Positions 1 through 7,635 of a stretch of 64,000 nt of DNA are shown in pieces (within the stretch, counting starts at the first letter, position 1; every line of letters starts with the position of its first letter). The translations under genes were made by a program, and so were the position numbers. Origin of the DNA: Pseudomonas sp. LS1212 (GTDB taxonomy: Bacteria; Pseudomonadota; Gammaproteobacteria; Pseudomonadales; Pseudomonadaceae); NCBI RefSeq assembly GCF_024741815.1, contig NZ_CP102951.1, positions 310,001 to 374,000 of the forward strand, given 5' to 3'. The notes under the pieces were generated by a model that saw only the letters and a program-made list of their open reading frames with translations, made no database searches and had not been told where the DNA came from.

Positions 1-378
1 ATGCAGCTTGGCAGCCAGTGCCTGGGCCTCCAGGTGGCCTGCCGGGGCCAGCAGGTGCAATTTCGCACCGGACTGCTCGGCGAGTTTCCGGGCTTCGCAG
101 ACCAATCGTTCACCTACCCCGCGACGGCGAGTAATAGTTCGTACGCACAAATGCGAAAGGTGCCACACCGAGTCCTGTTGCCTGAGGCGCGCCGCACCGA
201 GCAGGCGGTCGTTGAAGCGGGCAGCGATCAGGGTCGTGTCGCCCAGACAGGCGTCGATAAGGCTTTGGCTATCCTCATAAGGCGCGAATAGCCAGTGCGG
301 GGCATCGTGATAGATCTTCTGCAGATCGTCCCGATCTTGCCGGGTAGGTGCGCTCAGGGTTTGGACAACGACGGGCAT
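1..378 (-). CDS. PanZ-like GNAT acetyltransferase (3' end beyond window)
   Basis: The reading frame begins at ATG 378 and is open to the window edge, so 126 codons are seen. The translation starts MPVVVQTLSAPTRQDRDDLQ and contains LCVRTITRRRGVGERLV, the acetyl-CoA pyrophosphate-binding loop (RxxGxG/A) of GNAT proteins. The spacing and the sequence VWHLSHLCVR resemble PanZ/PanM, the acetyl-CoA-sensing protein that triggers self-cleavage of aspartate decarboxylase PanD in pantothenate synthesis. A GAGGAA ribosome site lies 5-10 bases before the ATG. It is divergent from hisB. The GNAT fold is well supported; the PanZ role is inferred from similarity, and panD is not in the window. Confidence 0.75.
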   Translation of the reverse strand, partial: MPVVVQTLSAPTRQDRDDLQKIYHDAPHWLFAPYEDSQSLIDACLGDTTLIAARFNDRLLGAARLRQQDSVWHLSHLCVRTITRRRGVGERLVCEARKLAEQSGAKLHLLAPAGHLEAQALAAKLH

Positions 379-577
379 GACATTTCCTCGCTTGGCCTGG
401 GAAGCAGCTGTCGCGAAAGAGACGATGTCAGTTTGCGGTCGCTGCGGACAGCAAATGGTAACCTTTCACGCTTCGCCGGTCCTGCCGCGTTCTGCCGACC
501 AACGGCTCTATCACGCAATTTCCTGGTGTGGCGGGGCCTGCGCGCCAGTGAAATTACCTTTCTCGCTGCTTGTCTGC

Positions 578-606
578 TTCATGCTGGCGGCTTCTGGGCC
601 TATACT
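578..606 (+). promoter_or_regulatory. Probable hisB operon promoter
   Basis: TATACT at 601-606 is one mismatch from the sigma-70 -10 consensus. A weak -35 (TTCATG, 578-583) lies 17 bases upstream. The leader to the hisB ATG would be about 35 bases. The rest of the 379-645 gap shows nothing else clear. Confidence 0.45.
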
Positions 607-645
607 ATCCACCTTTTTCGCCCAATGATTTTTGCGGAGCTGGTG

Positions 646-1239
646 ATGGCCGAACGTAAGGCGTCCGTCGAGCGCAACACTCTGGAAACCCAGATCAAAG
701 CCTCGATCAACCTGGATGGCACCGGAAAGGCCCGATTCGATATCGGGGTTCCCTTCCTTGAGCACATGCTTGACCAGATCGCCCGGCACGGGTTGATCGA
801 CCTGGATATCGAGTGCAAGGGCGACCTGCATATCGACGACCACCACACGGTGGAAGACGTCGGTATCACCTTGGGTCAGGCTTTCGTACAAGCGATCGGC
901 GACAAGAAAGGCATCCGTCGTTACGGCCATTCCTATGTTCCGCTCGACGAAGCGCTGTCGCGCGTGGTCATCGACTTTTCCGGTCGTCCGGGGCTGCAGA
1001 TGCACGTGCCATACACCCGTGCGTCGGTCGGTGGCTTCGATGTCGACCTGTTCCAGGAGTTCTTCCAGGGCTTCGTCAACCACGCCCTCGTCAGTCTGCA
1101 CATCGACAATCTGCGTGGGCACAACACCCACCACCAGATCGAGACCGTGTTCAAGGCCTTCGGTCGCGCCCTGCGCATGGCCGTCGAGTTCGATGAACGC
1201 ATGGCCGGGCAGATGCCTTCGACAAAAGGTTGCCTGTAA
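646..1239 (+). CDS. hisB: Imidazoleglycerol-phosphate dehydratase HisB
   Basis: This 197-residue enzyme removes water from imidazole glycerol phosphate to give imidazole acetol phosphate in histidine synthesis. It is the short, dehydratase-only form, without the phosphatase domain found in enteric HisB. The metal-binding motifs are visible: EHMLDQIARHG and DDHHTVEDVGI near the front, and HALVSLHIDNLRGHNTHHQIE near the end. The ATG at 646 is chosen because GGAG stands just upstream and the 197-residue length matches the family; the frame is open further upstream but that part is not HisB-like. It leads a hisB-hisH-DUF2164-hisA-hisF operon, and its stop overlaps the hisH start by one base. Confidence 0.97.
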   Translation: MAERKASVERNTLETQIKASINLDGTGKARFDIGVPFLEHMLDQIARHGLIDLDIECKGDLHIDDHHTVEDVGITLGQAFVQAIGDKKGIRRYGHSYVPLDEALSRVVIDFSGRPGLQMHVPYTRASVGGFDVDLFQEFFQGFVNHALVSLHIDNLRGHNTHHQIETVFKAFGRALRMAVEFDERMAGQMPSTKGCL

Positions 1240-1877
1240 TGCAGACGGTCGCGGTTATCGACTACGGCATGGGTAACCTGCACTCGGTGGCCAAGGCCCT
1301 CGAGCACGTCGGCGCGGGCCGGGTGCAGATCACCAGTGATGCCAGCGTGATTCGTGAAGCCGACCGGGTCGTGTTCCCGGGTGTCGGCGCCATTCGCGAT
1401 TGCATGGCCGAGATTCGTCGCCTGGGTTTCGACGCGCTGGTGCGCGAAGTCAGCCAGGACCGGCCATTCCTCGGGATTTGCGTGGGCATGCAAGCCTTGC
1501 TCGACCATAGCGAAGAGAACGACGGCGTCGATTGCATCGGTCTGTTCCCTGGCAATGTGCGCTTCTTCGGCAAGGACCTGCATGAAGACGGCGAGCACCT
1601 GAAAGTGCCGCACATGGGCTGGAACGAAGTATCGCAGACGATCGATCACCCGCTGTGGCACAACATCCCGGACATGGCGCGTTTCTACTTTGTGCACAGC
1701 TACTACATTGCCGCCGCCAAGGCGGTGCAGGTGGTGGGGCGCGGTCACTATGGCGTCGATTTCGCCGCCGCACTGGCCGAAGGCTCGCGCTTTGCCGTGC
1801 AGTTCCACCCGGAGAAAAGCCATACCCATGGCCTGCAGCTGCTGCAGAACTTCGCCGCATGGGATGGCCGTTGGTAA
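1239..1877 (+). CDS. hisH: Imidazole glycerol phosphate synthase, glutaminase subunit HisH
   Basis: This 212-residue class-I glutamine amidotransferase makes ammonia for HisF, which uses it to form imidazole glycerol phosphate and AICAR. The nucleophile Cys is in FLGICVGMQALL, and the His/Glu of the triad are in FAVQFHPEKSHTHG. The start is ATG 1239, whose A is also the last base of the hisB stop (TAATG), so the two genes are probably translationally coupled. An in-frame TTG at 1230 would add three residues and is less likely. Confidence 0.97.
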   Translation: MQTVAVIDYGMGNLHSVAKALEHVGAGRVQITSDASVIREADRVVFPGVGAIRDCMAEIRRLGFDALVREVSQDRPFLGICVGMQALLDHSEENDGVDCIGLFPGNVRFFGKDLHEDGEHLKVPHMGWNEVSQTIDHPLWHNIPDMARFYFVHSYYIAAAKAVQVVGRGHYGVDFAAALAEGSRFAVQFHPEKSHTHGLQLLQNFAAWDGRW

Positions 1878-2135
1878 ATGGCCAAGAAGAGCAAACCGCC
1901 TATTCTCACGCTCACGCCTGAGCAGGAGAATGAAGCCAACAGCAAGATCAAGCGGTTCATGGAAGATCGCTTCGAGCTGAACCTGGGCTCGTTCGAGGCG
2001 GCTGAAATCCTCGATCTGTTTACCCGCGAAATTGCTCCGCATTATTACAACAGGGCGATTTTCGATGTGCAGGCGCACCTCAAGGAGAGGTTCGACAGCA
2101 TCGAAAGCGACCTGTGGGCGCTCGAGAAAAACTGA
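1878..2135 (+). CDS. DUF2164 family protein
   Basis: This 85-residue cytosolic protein begins on the base after the hisH stop. It is charged and mostly helical, with LTPEQENEANSKIKRFMED, FELNLGSFEAAEIL and FTREIAPHYYNRAIFDVQ, which I recognise as the DUF2164 family. No function is established. It has no signal peptide, membrane segment or cysteine pair. Its place between hisH and hisA with no gap means it must be co-transcribed with the histidine genes, but that does not prove a part in histidine synthesis. Confidence 0.9.
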   Translation: MAKKSKPPILTLTPEQENEANSKIKRFMEDRFELNLGSFEAAEILDLFTREIAPHYYNRAIFDVQAHLKERFDSIESDLWALEKN

Positions 2136-2177
2136 TTTTCGAGTGAAGCTGAATATTCGATCTTGAAGGTTTGCCAG

Positions 2178-2915
2178 ATGCTGATTATCCCCGCTATCGA
2201 TCTTAAAGACGGTGCCTGCGTTCGTCTGCGCCAGGGCCGCATGGAAGATTCCACAGTGTTCTCCGATGACCCGGTGAGCATGGCTGCCAAGTGGGTAGAG
2301 GGCGGTTGCCGCCGTCTGCATCTGGTCGACCTCAATGGCGCATTCGAAGGCCAGCCGGTCAACGGCGAAGTGGTCACCGCGATCGCCAGGCGCTACCCTA
2401 ACCTGCCGATCCAGATCGGCGGCGGCATTCGTTCGCTGGAAACCATCGAGCACTACGTCAAGGCCGGTGTCAGCTACGTAATCATCGGTACCAAGGCGGT
2501 CAAGGAGCCTGAGTTCGTTGCCGAGGCGTGCCGCGCCTTCCCGGGCAAGGTGATCGTTGGCCTGGACGCCAAGGACGGTTTCGTCGCCACCGACGGCTGG
2601 GCTGAAGTCAGCACCGTGCAGGTCATCGACCTGGCCAAGCGTTTCGAAGCCGACGGCGTATCGGCCATCGTCTACACCGACATCGCCAAAGACGGCATGA
2701 TGCAGGGCTGCAACGTACCGTTCACCGCTGCACTGGCCGCTGCCACGCGGATTCCGGTGATCGCTTCGGGCGGCATCCACAACCTGGGCGACATCAAGGC
2801 CCTGCTCGATGCCAAGGCACCGGGGATCATCGGCGCCATCACCGGCCGGGCAATCTACGAAGGCACTCTCGATGTCGCCGAGGCGCAAGCCTTCTGCGAC
2901 TCGTACAAAGGCTGA
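2178..2915 (+). CDS. hisA: ProFAR isomerase HisA
   Basis: This 245-residue (beta/alpha)8-barrel enzyme opens the sugar ring of ProFAR to PRFAR. It starts MLIIPAIDLKDGACVRLRQG, with the catalytic Asp in AIDLKDG and the second one in YTDIAKDGMMQG. The paired phosphate-binding loops are IQIGGGIRS and VIASGGIHN. The frame opens upstream at a TTG (2163), but ATG 2178 gives the usual length and has GAAGG 8-12 bases before it. It is the fourth gene of the his operon and is 10 bases ahead of hisF. Confidence 0.97.
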   Translation: MLIIPAIDLKDGACVRLRQGRMEDSTVFSDDPVSMAAKWVEGGCRRLHLVDLNGAFEGQPVNGEVVTAIARRYPNLPIQIGGGIRSLETIEHYVKAGVSYVIIGTKAVKEPEFVAEACRAFPGKVIVGLDAKDGFVATDGWAEVSTVQVIDLAKRFEADGVSAIVYTDIAKDGMMQGCNVPFTAALAAATRIPVIASGGIHNLGDIKALLDAKAPGIIGAITGRAIYEGTLDVAEAQAFCDSYKG

Positions 2916-2925
2916 GGACAGACCC

Positions 2926-3696
2926 ATGGCGCTGGCCAAACGCATCATCCCTTGCCTGGACGTCGACAACGGTCGGGTGGTCAAGGGCGTCAAGTTCGAG
3001 AACATCCGCGATGCCGGCGACCCGGTGGAAATCGCTCGTCGCTACGATGAGCAGGGTGCCGATGAAATCACCTTTCTCGACATCACCGCCAGCGTCGATG
3101 GCCGCGATACCACGCTGCATACCGTCGAGCGCATGGCCAGCCAGGTGTTCATCCCGCTGACCGTGGGCGGTGGCGTGCGCACCGTGCAGGACATCCGCAA
3201 CCTGCTCAATGCCGGTGCCGACAAGGTTTCGATCAATACCGCAGCGGTGTTCAACCCCGAGTTCGTCGGCGAAGCGGCGCAGCATTTCGGTTCGCAGTGC
3301 ATCGTGGTTGCCATCGATGCCAAGAAGGTATCCGGGCCGGGCGAAACCCCGCGCTGGGAGATCTTCACCCACGGCGGGCGCAAGCCTACCGGGCTGGATG
3401 CCGTGGCCTGGGCGAAGAAGATGGAAGAACTGGGCGCGGGTGAAATCCTGCTGACCAGCATGGACCAGGACGGCATGAAGAACGGCTTCGATCTGGGCGT
3501 GACCCGTGCGATCAGCGATGCCCTGGGTATCCCGGTGATTGCTTCGGGTGGTGTCGGCAACCTGCAGCATTTGGCTGACGGTGTGCTGGAAGGGCATGCC
3601 AGTGCGGTGTTGGCGGCGAGTATTTTCCACTTTGGCGAATACACCGTGCCGGAAGCCAAGGCATATATGGCTCAGCGTGGGATTGTGGTGCGGTGA
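2926..3696 (+). CDS. hisF: Imidazole glycerol phosphate synthase, cyclase subunit HisF
   Basis: This 256-residue barrel uses ammonia channelled from HisH to turn PRFAR into imidazole glycerol phosphate and AICAR. It starts MALAKRIIPCLDVDNGRVVKG, the standard HisF front with the first catalytic Asp. The second is in LLTSMDQDGMKNGFD, and the phosphate loops are TVGGGVRTV and VIASGGVGN. GAGGACAG precedes the ATG. It is the last his gene here; hisE and hisI lie at the other end of the window. Confidence 0.97.
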   Translation: MALAKRIIPCLDVDNGRVVKGVKFENIRDAGDPVEIARRYDEQGADEITFLDITASVDGRDTTLHTVERMASQVFIPLTVGGGVRTVQDIRNLLNAGADKVSINTAAVFNPEFVGEAAQHFGSQCIVVAIDAKKVSGPGETPRWEIFTHGGRKPTGLDAVAWAKKMEELGAGEILLTSMDQDGMKNGFDLGVTRAISDALGIPVIASGGVGNLQHLADGVLEGHASAVLAASIFHFGEYTVPEAKAYMAQRGIVVR

Positions 3697-3721
3697 TCCG
3701 CAGTTAGACCGCGTTGTACCC

Positions 3722-3775
3722 ATCGCGGGCAAGCCCGCTCCCACATACCCCTGTGGGAGCGGGCTTGCCCGCGAT
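3722..3775. repeat. REP inverted pair after hisF
   Basis: Two arms, atcgcgggcaagcccgctcc and its complement, face each other across about 6 bases between hisF and the next gene. This is the common Pseudomonas REP palindrome. It probably acts as an RNA hairpin at the end of the his transcript. Confidence 0.9.
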
Positions 3776-3874
3776 AGCGGTCTCCAAAGATGGCGCAATG
3801 CCACGAAGGCTTCACTGGACAGTTGACCTCACTCCCGGCAATCTGAAAGCTGCCATGGATCCCGAGGCCTGCCC

Positions 3875-4627
3875 ATGTTCAAGCATTTGATGCTTCTGAT
3901 CGCTACCTGTCTGCTGTTCACCAATGCCGCTCACGCCGCAGCCGAAAATGATTCCTCCCTGGTGCTGCTCACCGAAAACTTCCCGCCTTACAACATGGCG
4001 AGCAACGGCAAGAACTTCGCTCAAGAAGAAAACATCCAGGGCATCGCGGCGGATATCGTTCGTGAGATGTTCAAGCGTGCCGGCGTTTCCTACAGCATGA
4101 CCCTGCGCTTTCCCTGGGAGCGCATCTACAAGCTGACACTGGAGAAGCCTGGCTATGGGGTCTTCGTCATGGCGCGTTTGGCCGAGCGTGAAAAGCTTTT
4201 CAAATGGGTCGGCCCCATCGGTCCGGATGACTGGATCCTCTTGGCCAGGGCGGACAGTCGGATCAAGCTGGACAGTCTCGAGCAGGCTCGGCGCTACAAG
4301 ATTGGTGCCTATAAAGGCGATGCCATTGCCCTTCACTTGAGCAAGCAAGGCCTCAATCCGGTCATCGCCTTGCGCGATCAGGACAACGCGAAAAAGTTGC
4401 TCGACGGGAAGATCGATCTTTGGGCCACCGGTGATCCCGCGGGTCGTTACCTGGCCCGCCAGGACGGCATCAGTAACCTCAAGACAGTGTTGCGCTTCAA
4501 CGGTGCCCAATTGTATCTGGCCCTGAACAAACAGGTGCCCGATGAAGTGGTCGGCAAGCTCCAGGCAGCCCTGGAGCAGATGCGCAGCGATGGTTTCGTC
4601 GAGGAAACCTTCAGTCGTTACCTATGA
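3875..4627 (+). CDS. Periplasmic substrate-binding protein (SBP_bac_3 type)
   Basis: A 250-residue exported protein. The front MFKHLMLLIATCLLFTNAAH is a signal peptide, with cleavage after AHA or AHAA. The mature part (VLLTENFPPYNMASNGK, then IQGIAADIVREMFKRAG) matches the extracellular solute-binding family 3 found in amino-acid importers and in stand-alone sensors. No permease or ATPase gene is adjacent, so it may be a stand-alone periplasmic receptor. Its ligand cannot be told. Its last 17 bases overlap the tail of the yibQ remnant on the other strand. Confidence 0.85.
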   Translation: MFKHLMLLIATCLLFTNAAHAAAENDSSLVLLTENFPPYNMASNGKNFAQEENIQGIAADIVREMFKRAGVSYSMTLRFPWERIYKLTLEKPGYGVFVMARLAEREKLFKWVGPIGPDDWILLARADSRIKLDSLEQARRYKIGAYKGDAIALHLSKQGLNPVIALRDQDNAKKLLDGKIDLWATGDPAGRYLARQDGISNLKTVLRFNGAQLYLALNKQVPDEVVGKLQAALEQMRSDGFVEETFSRYL

Positions 4628-4772
4628 CTTGGGGCGTCGAGGGGTGCCCGATCAACACCGCAGAGCCCTGCTTGCGCAGCGCAGCAGCGGTATCCGCTGA
4701 CCCGGCCGGCATGGCAGGGGCCACGCCGGCCAGGCAGCAGAGTATGGCGACCAGAGCGGTCTTGAGCCCCAT
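4611..4772 (-). pseudogene. Deletion remnant of YibQ-type divergent polysaccharide deacetylase
   Basis: A 53-codon frame starts 3 bases after the ctpA stop. It has a signal peptide (MGLKTALVAILCCLAGVAPA) and then, after a few residues, ALRKQGSAVLIGHP. From memory of the family, that second motif belongs near the C-terminal end of divergent polysaccharide deacetylases (YibQ in E. coli, placed after envC). About 200 residues, including the whole catalytic fold, are missing. After GHP the frame runs into the end of the convergent gene and stops. An intact small exported peptide made by the fusion cannot be ruled out, but a deacetylase activity can. Confidence 0.75.
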
Positions 4773-4775
4773 ACG

Positions 4776-6110
4776 CTAGCTACCGCGAGTGATACTCAGG
4801 CCCTTGAGCAGGCTCAGTGCCTGGCTCAGCTGGAAGTCATCGTCCTGAGGGCGATCTTTCTTGTTGCTGGTGATCTTCAGGCCGGGCTTGCCGGACGGTT
4901 TGTCCGCGCCACCGTTGCCATTGCCCAGGTGGCCTTCCAGGTCGGCTTCCCTGAAGTTCTCGCCGTCCTGTTCGCTGGTGACCTTGCCGCGGCGGACTTC
5001 GATGTCCGGCACGATGCCCTGGGCCTGGATCGAGCGACCATTGGGGGTGTAGTACAAGGCCGTGGTGATCTTCAGGGCGCGATCATTGTTCAGCGGCAGG
5101 ACGGTTTGCACCGAACCCTTGCCGAAGCTGTCGGTGCCCATCAGCACGCCACGTTTGTGGTCCTGCAGGGCGCCGGCGACGATTTCCGATGCCGAGGCGC
5201 TGCCGCCGTTGATCAGCACGACCATCGGCACGCCTTCACTGGCGTCGGCCGGGTCGGCAGAGAAGCGCAGCTCGGAGTTGGCGATGCGGCCCTTGGTGTA
5301 GACGATCAGGCCTTTGGTCAGGAAGTGGTCGGCCACTTCCACTGCAGATTGCAGCACGCCACCGGGGTTGTTGCGCAAATCGAGGATCACGCCGCGCAGT
5401 TTCTTGCCGTTGTCCTTGCGCAGCTTGGCCAGGGCCTTGCCGACTTCTTCGCCGGTCTTGACCTGGAACTGGGTGATGCGGATATAGCCGTAGTCATTCT
5501 CGAGCAGTTGGCTCTTGACGCTTTTGACCTGGATGACCGCACGGGCCAGGGTCACGTCGAACGGCGTACCGCCGTCGCGAACCAGGGTCAGGGTAATCTT
5601 CTCGCCCACCTTGCCGCGCATCTTTTCGACGGCTTCGGTCATGGACTGGCCGCGCGTCGGCTGGCCGTTGATCTTGACGATCAGGTCGCCGGCCTCGATG
5701 CCGGCCCGGGATGCCGGGGTATCGTCGATTGGCGATACCACCTTGATGAAGCCATCTTCGGCGCCAAGCTCGATGCCCAGGCCGCCGAATTCGCCGCTGG
5801 TGCTTTCCTGCAGTTCCTGGAAGTCTTCCGGGCCCAGATAGGCGGAGTGCGGGTCGAGGTTGCTGAGCATGCCCTTGATGGCGTTTTCCAGCAGTGTCTT
5901 GTCATCGACAGGTTCGACATAAGCAGCCTTGATCCGATCCATGACCTCGGCGAAGGTACGCAGCTCTTCGAGCGGCAGGGGGGCCTTGGCGGAAGCCGCA
6001 GTCGCAGCGGTGGCTGCCGGGCGGACGGGCTCTGCGGCCCAGGCCAGGGGCGCGCCAATGACCACGGCGAGCGTCAGGGCCAGCGAGGTGAGGCGGGACG
6101 AATACAGCAT
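4776..6110 (-). CDS. ctpA: Carboxy-terminal processing protease CtpA (S41 family)
   Basis: A 444-residue periplasmic serine protease. The signal peptide is MLYSSRLTSLALTLAVVIGA followed by PLAWA. A PDZ domain (GIELGAEDGFIKVVSPIDD, then ASRAGIEAGDLIVKING) precedes the S41 core. The catalytic pair is the Ser in NGGSASASEIVAGAL (about residues 303-308) and Lys331 in SFGKGSVQT. In pseudomonads CtpA degrades cell-wall hydrolases with the help of a lipoprotein partner. An in-frame ATG 14 codons upstream exists, but ATG 6110 has AGGAG about 13 bases upstream and begins exactly at the signal peptide. It follows envC in the same direction. Confidence 0.95.
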   Translation of the reverse strand: MLYSSRLTSLALTLAVVIGAPLAWAAEPVRPAATAATAASAKAPLPLEELRTFAEVMDRIKAAYVEPVDDKTLLENAIKGMLSNLDPHSAYLGPEDFQELQESTSGEFGGLGIELGAEDGFIKVVSPIDDTPASRAGIEAGDLIVKINGQPTRGQSMTEAVEKMRGKVGEKITLTLVRDGGTPFDVTLARAVIQVKSVKSQLLENDYGYIRITQFQVKTGEEVGKALAKLRKDNGKKLRGVILDLRNNPGGVLQSAVEVADHFLTKGLIVYTKGRIANSELRFSADPADASEGVPMVVLINGGSASASEIVAGALQDHKRGVLMGTDSFGKGSVQTVLPLNNDRALKITTALYYTPNGRSIQAQGIVPDIEVRRGKVTSEQDGENFREADLEGHLGNGNGGADKPSGKPGLKITSNKKDRPQDDDFQLSQALSLLKGLSITRGS

Positions 6111-6200
6111 GTCGAACGAACTCCTAATCCTGGTTTTGCGCCTTGCGGGCATCGGCGTGACCGTCGGTGACAGTTCATGCGCCGTGAATGTGGGTCGCCC

Positions 6201-7487
6201 CTATCCCTGGGAACGGCACCATTGCGCAGGGTCGCTCGGACGGCCCTGCTGACGAATTGCGAAATACAACGCTGGCGTATCCTGCCCACCACTGCTGCCG
6301 ACCGTCGAAATGGCCTCGCCGGCCTTGACGGTGTCGCCTGCATCCTTGAGCAGGGTCTGGTTGTGCCCGTACAGGCTCAAATAACCATTGCCATGGTCGA
6401 GAATGACCAGAAGCCCGGCGCCGCGCAACCAGTCGGCGAAAACCACCCGGCCGCCGTGCACCGCACGGACCTGACTGCCGGCGGACGCGCTGATCATCAC
6501 CCCGTCCCATTTGGTCCGGACGTCGTCGCCACGGCTTTCGCCAAAGCGTGCCAACAGTCGACCATCGACCGGCCATGGAAGTTTGCCGCGTGCCGAAATA
6601 AACGGTCCACCATAGGATGCGCCACTGCTTGAGACCAGCGCACCCGGAACAGGTTTCGCCTTGCGCGGGGTATCGTCGGCAGTTGCCTGGGCCGCCTCGC
6701 GCTGGCGTTGTTTCTCGGCTTCCTGCTGGGCGAGCAGGGCTTTCTGGCGTGCTTCTTCAGCCTCGCGGGCCTGCCGCGCGAGGGTTTCCTCGATGGTCTT
6801 GAGCACCTTCGTCAGGTCTGCCTGGTCTTGCTCGCGGGCCTGCAGCTTCTTGTCGCGCTCTTTCACATCGTTGTTGAGCTTGGCCAGCACTTGCTGGCGC
6901 TCGTCGCGAACCACTTCCAACTCGTGACGCTGGCTGTCGAGGCTGCCTTGTTGGGCCAGCAGTTGAGCCTGCTGCAGGGCGATTTCCTTTTCGACGTTGG
7001 CCAGTTGGCGCAGGGTTTCGTTGAAACTGCTCAATTGCTCGAGACGCGCCTTGCTCATGTAATCGTAGTAGGTCAGGGTGCGGGCGAATTTTTCCGGGTT
7101 CTGCTGGTTGAGCAAAAGCTTCAAGTATTCCTGGCGACCACTCTGATAGGCCGCTCGGGCCTGGATGGCGATCAGCCGTTGTTGTTCAATGCGTGCGCTC
7201 TGGAGTTTTTTTTTCTCTGTGTCGAGGCGCCCCAGCTCGCCTTCAGTCTTTTTTAGTTCGTTCTGCAGGGCCTCCACCTGCTTTTCCAGCTTGCCCATTT
7301 CGGTTTCAGTGCCGCGCAGGTCTTTTTGCACGCCGGATTTCTCCTGCTGCAACTGGCCAAGGAGCTTTTTCAGCTCGGCGATATCCTGACGCGTGGCGTC
7401 CAACTGTTGTTGGGTCTGTACGCGCTCATCGGCAAACGCCGGATTGAGCAGGCAGGCAAGGGTTAAAGCGATCAGGGCGCGAAGCAT
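6201..7487 (-). CDS. envC: Murein hydrolase activator EnvC
   Basis: A 428-residue periplasmic protein: a signal peptide (MLRALIALTLACLLNPAFA), a long coiled coil rich in Q, E, K and L over about residues 22-260, and a C-terminal LytM (M23) domain. EnvC activates the amidases that split septal peptidoglycan. The LytM zinc ligands look lost: the site expected to carry HxxxD reads RTKWDGVMI, and the late motif is YGHN instead of HxH. That matches activators and not active peptidases. The gene lies between gpmI and ctpA, as envC follows gpmI in E. coli. Confidence 0.94.
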   Translation of the reverse strand: MLRALIALTLACLLNPAFADERVQTQQQLDATRQDIAELKKLLGQLQQEKSGVQKDLRGTETEMGKLEKQVEALQNELKKTEGELGRLDTEKKKLQSARIEQQRLIAIQARAAYQSGRQEYLKLLLNQQNPEKFARTLTYYDYMSKARLEQLSSFNETLRQLANVEKEIALQQAQLLAQQGSLDSQRHELEVVRDERQQVLAKLNNDVKERDKKLQAREQDQADLTKVLKTIEETLARQAREAEEARQKALLAQQEAEKQRQREAAQATADDTPRKAKPVPGALVSSSGASYGGPFISARGKLPWPVDGRLLARFGESRGDDVRTKWDGVMISASAGSQVRAVHGGRVVFADWLRGAGLLVILDHGNGYLSLYGHNQTLLKDAGDTVKAGEAISTVGSSGGQDTPALYFAIRQQGRPSDPAQWCRSQG

Positions 7488-7563
7488 GGGGCGGGCGACA
7501 CCAGAGTAAGAGGCGGGTAGGCGTATATCATTACCCTAGTATGCCCGCCGCGCGTTGCAAAAA

Positions 7564-7596
7564 AAACGCCTCAAAGCCAACTGCTTTGAGGCGTTT
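7564..7596 (-). terminator. Second terminator after gpmI
   Basis: A 14-base stem (aaacgcctcaaagc / gctttgaggcgttt) with a 5-base loop is followed, in the gpmI direction, by a run of eight T. It is a standard intrinsic terminator. Confidence 0.92.
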
Positions 7597-7602
7597 GTTC
7601 AG

Positions 7603-7626
7603 AAAAAGGGCCGAACGGCCCTTTTT
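7603..7626 (-). terminator. First terminator after gpmI
   Basis: The stem aaaaagggccg / cggcccttttt with a tiny loop stands 9 bases past the gpmI stop. With the next hairpin it makes a tandem terminator insulating envC from gpmI. Confidence 0.85.
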
Positions 7627-7635
7627 AAAGCGGTT

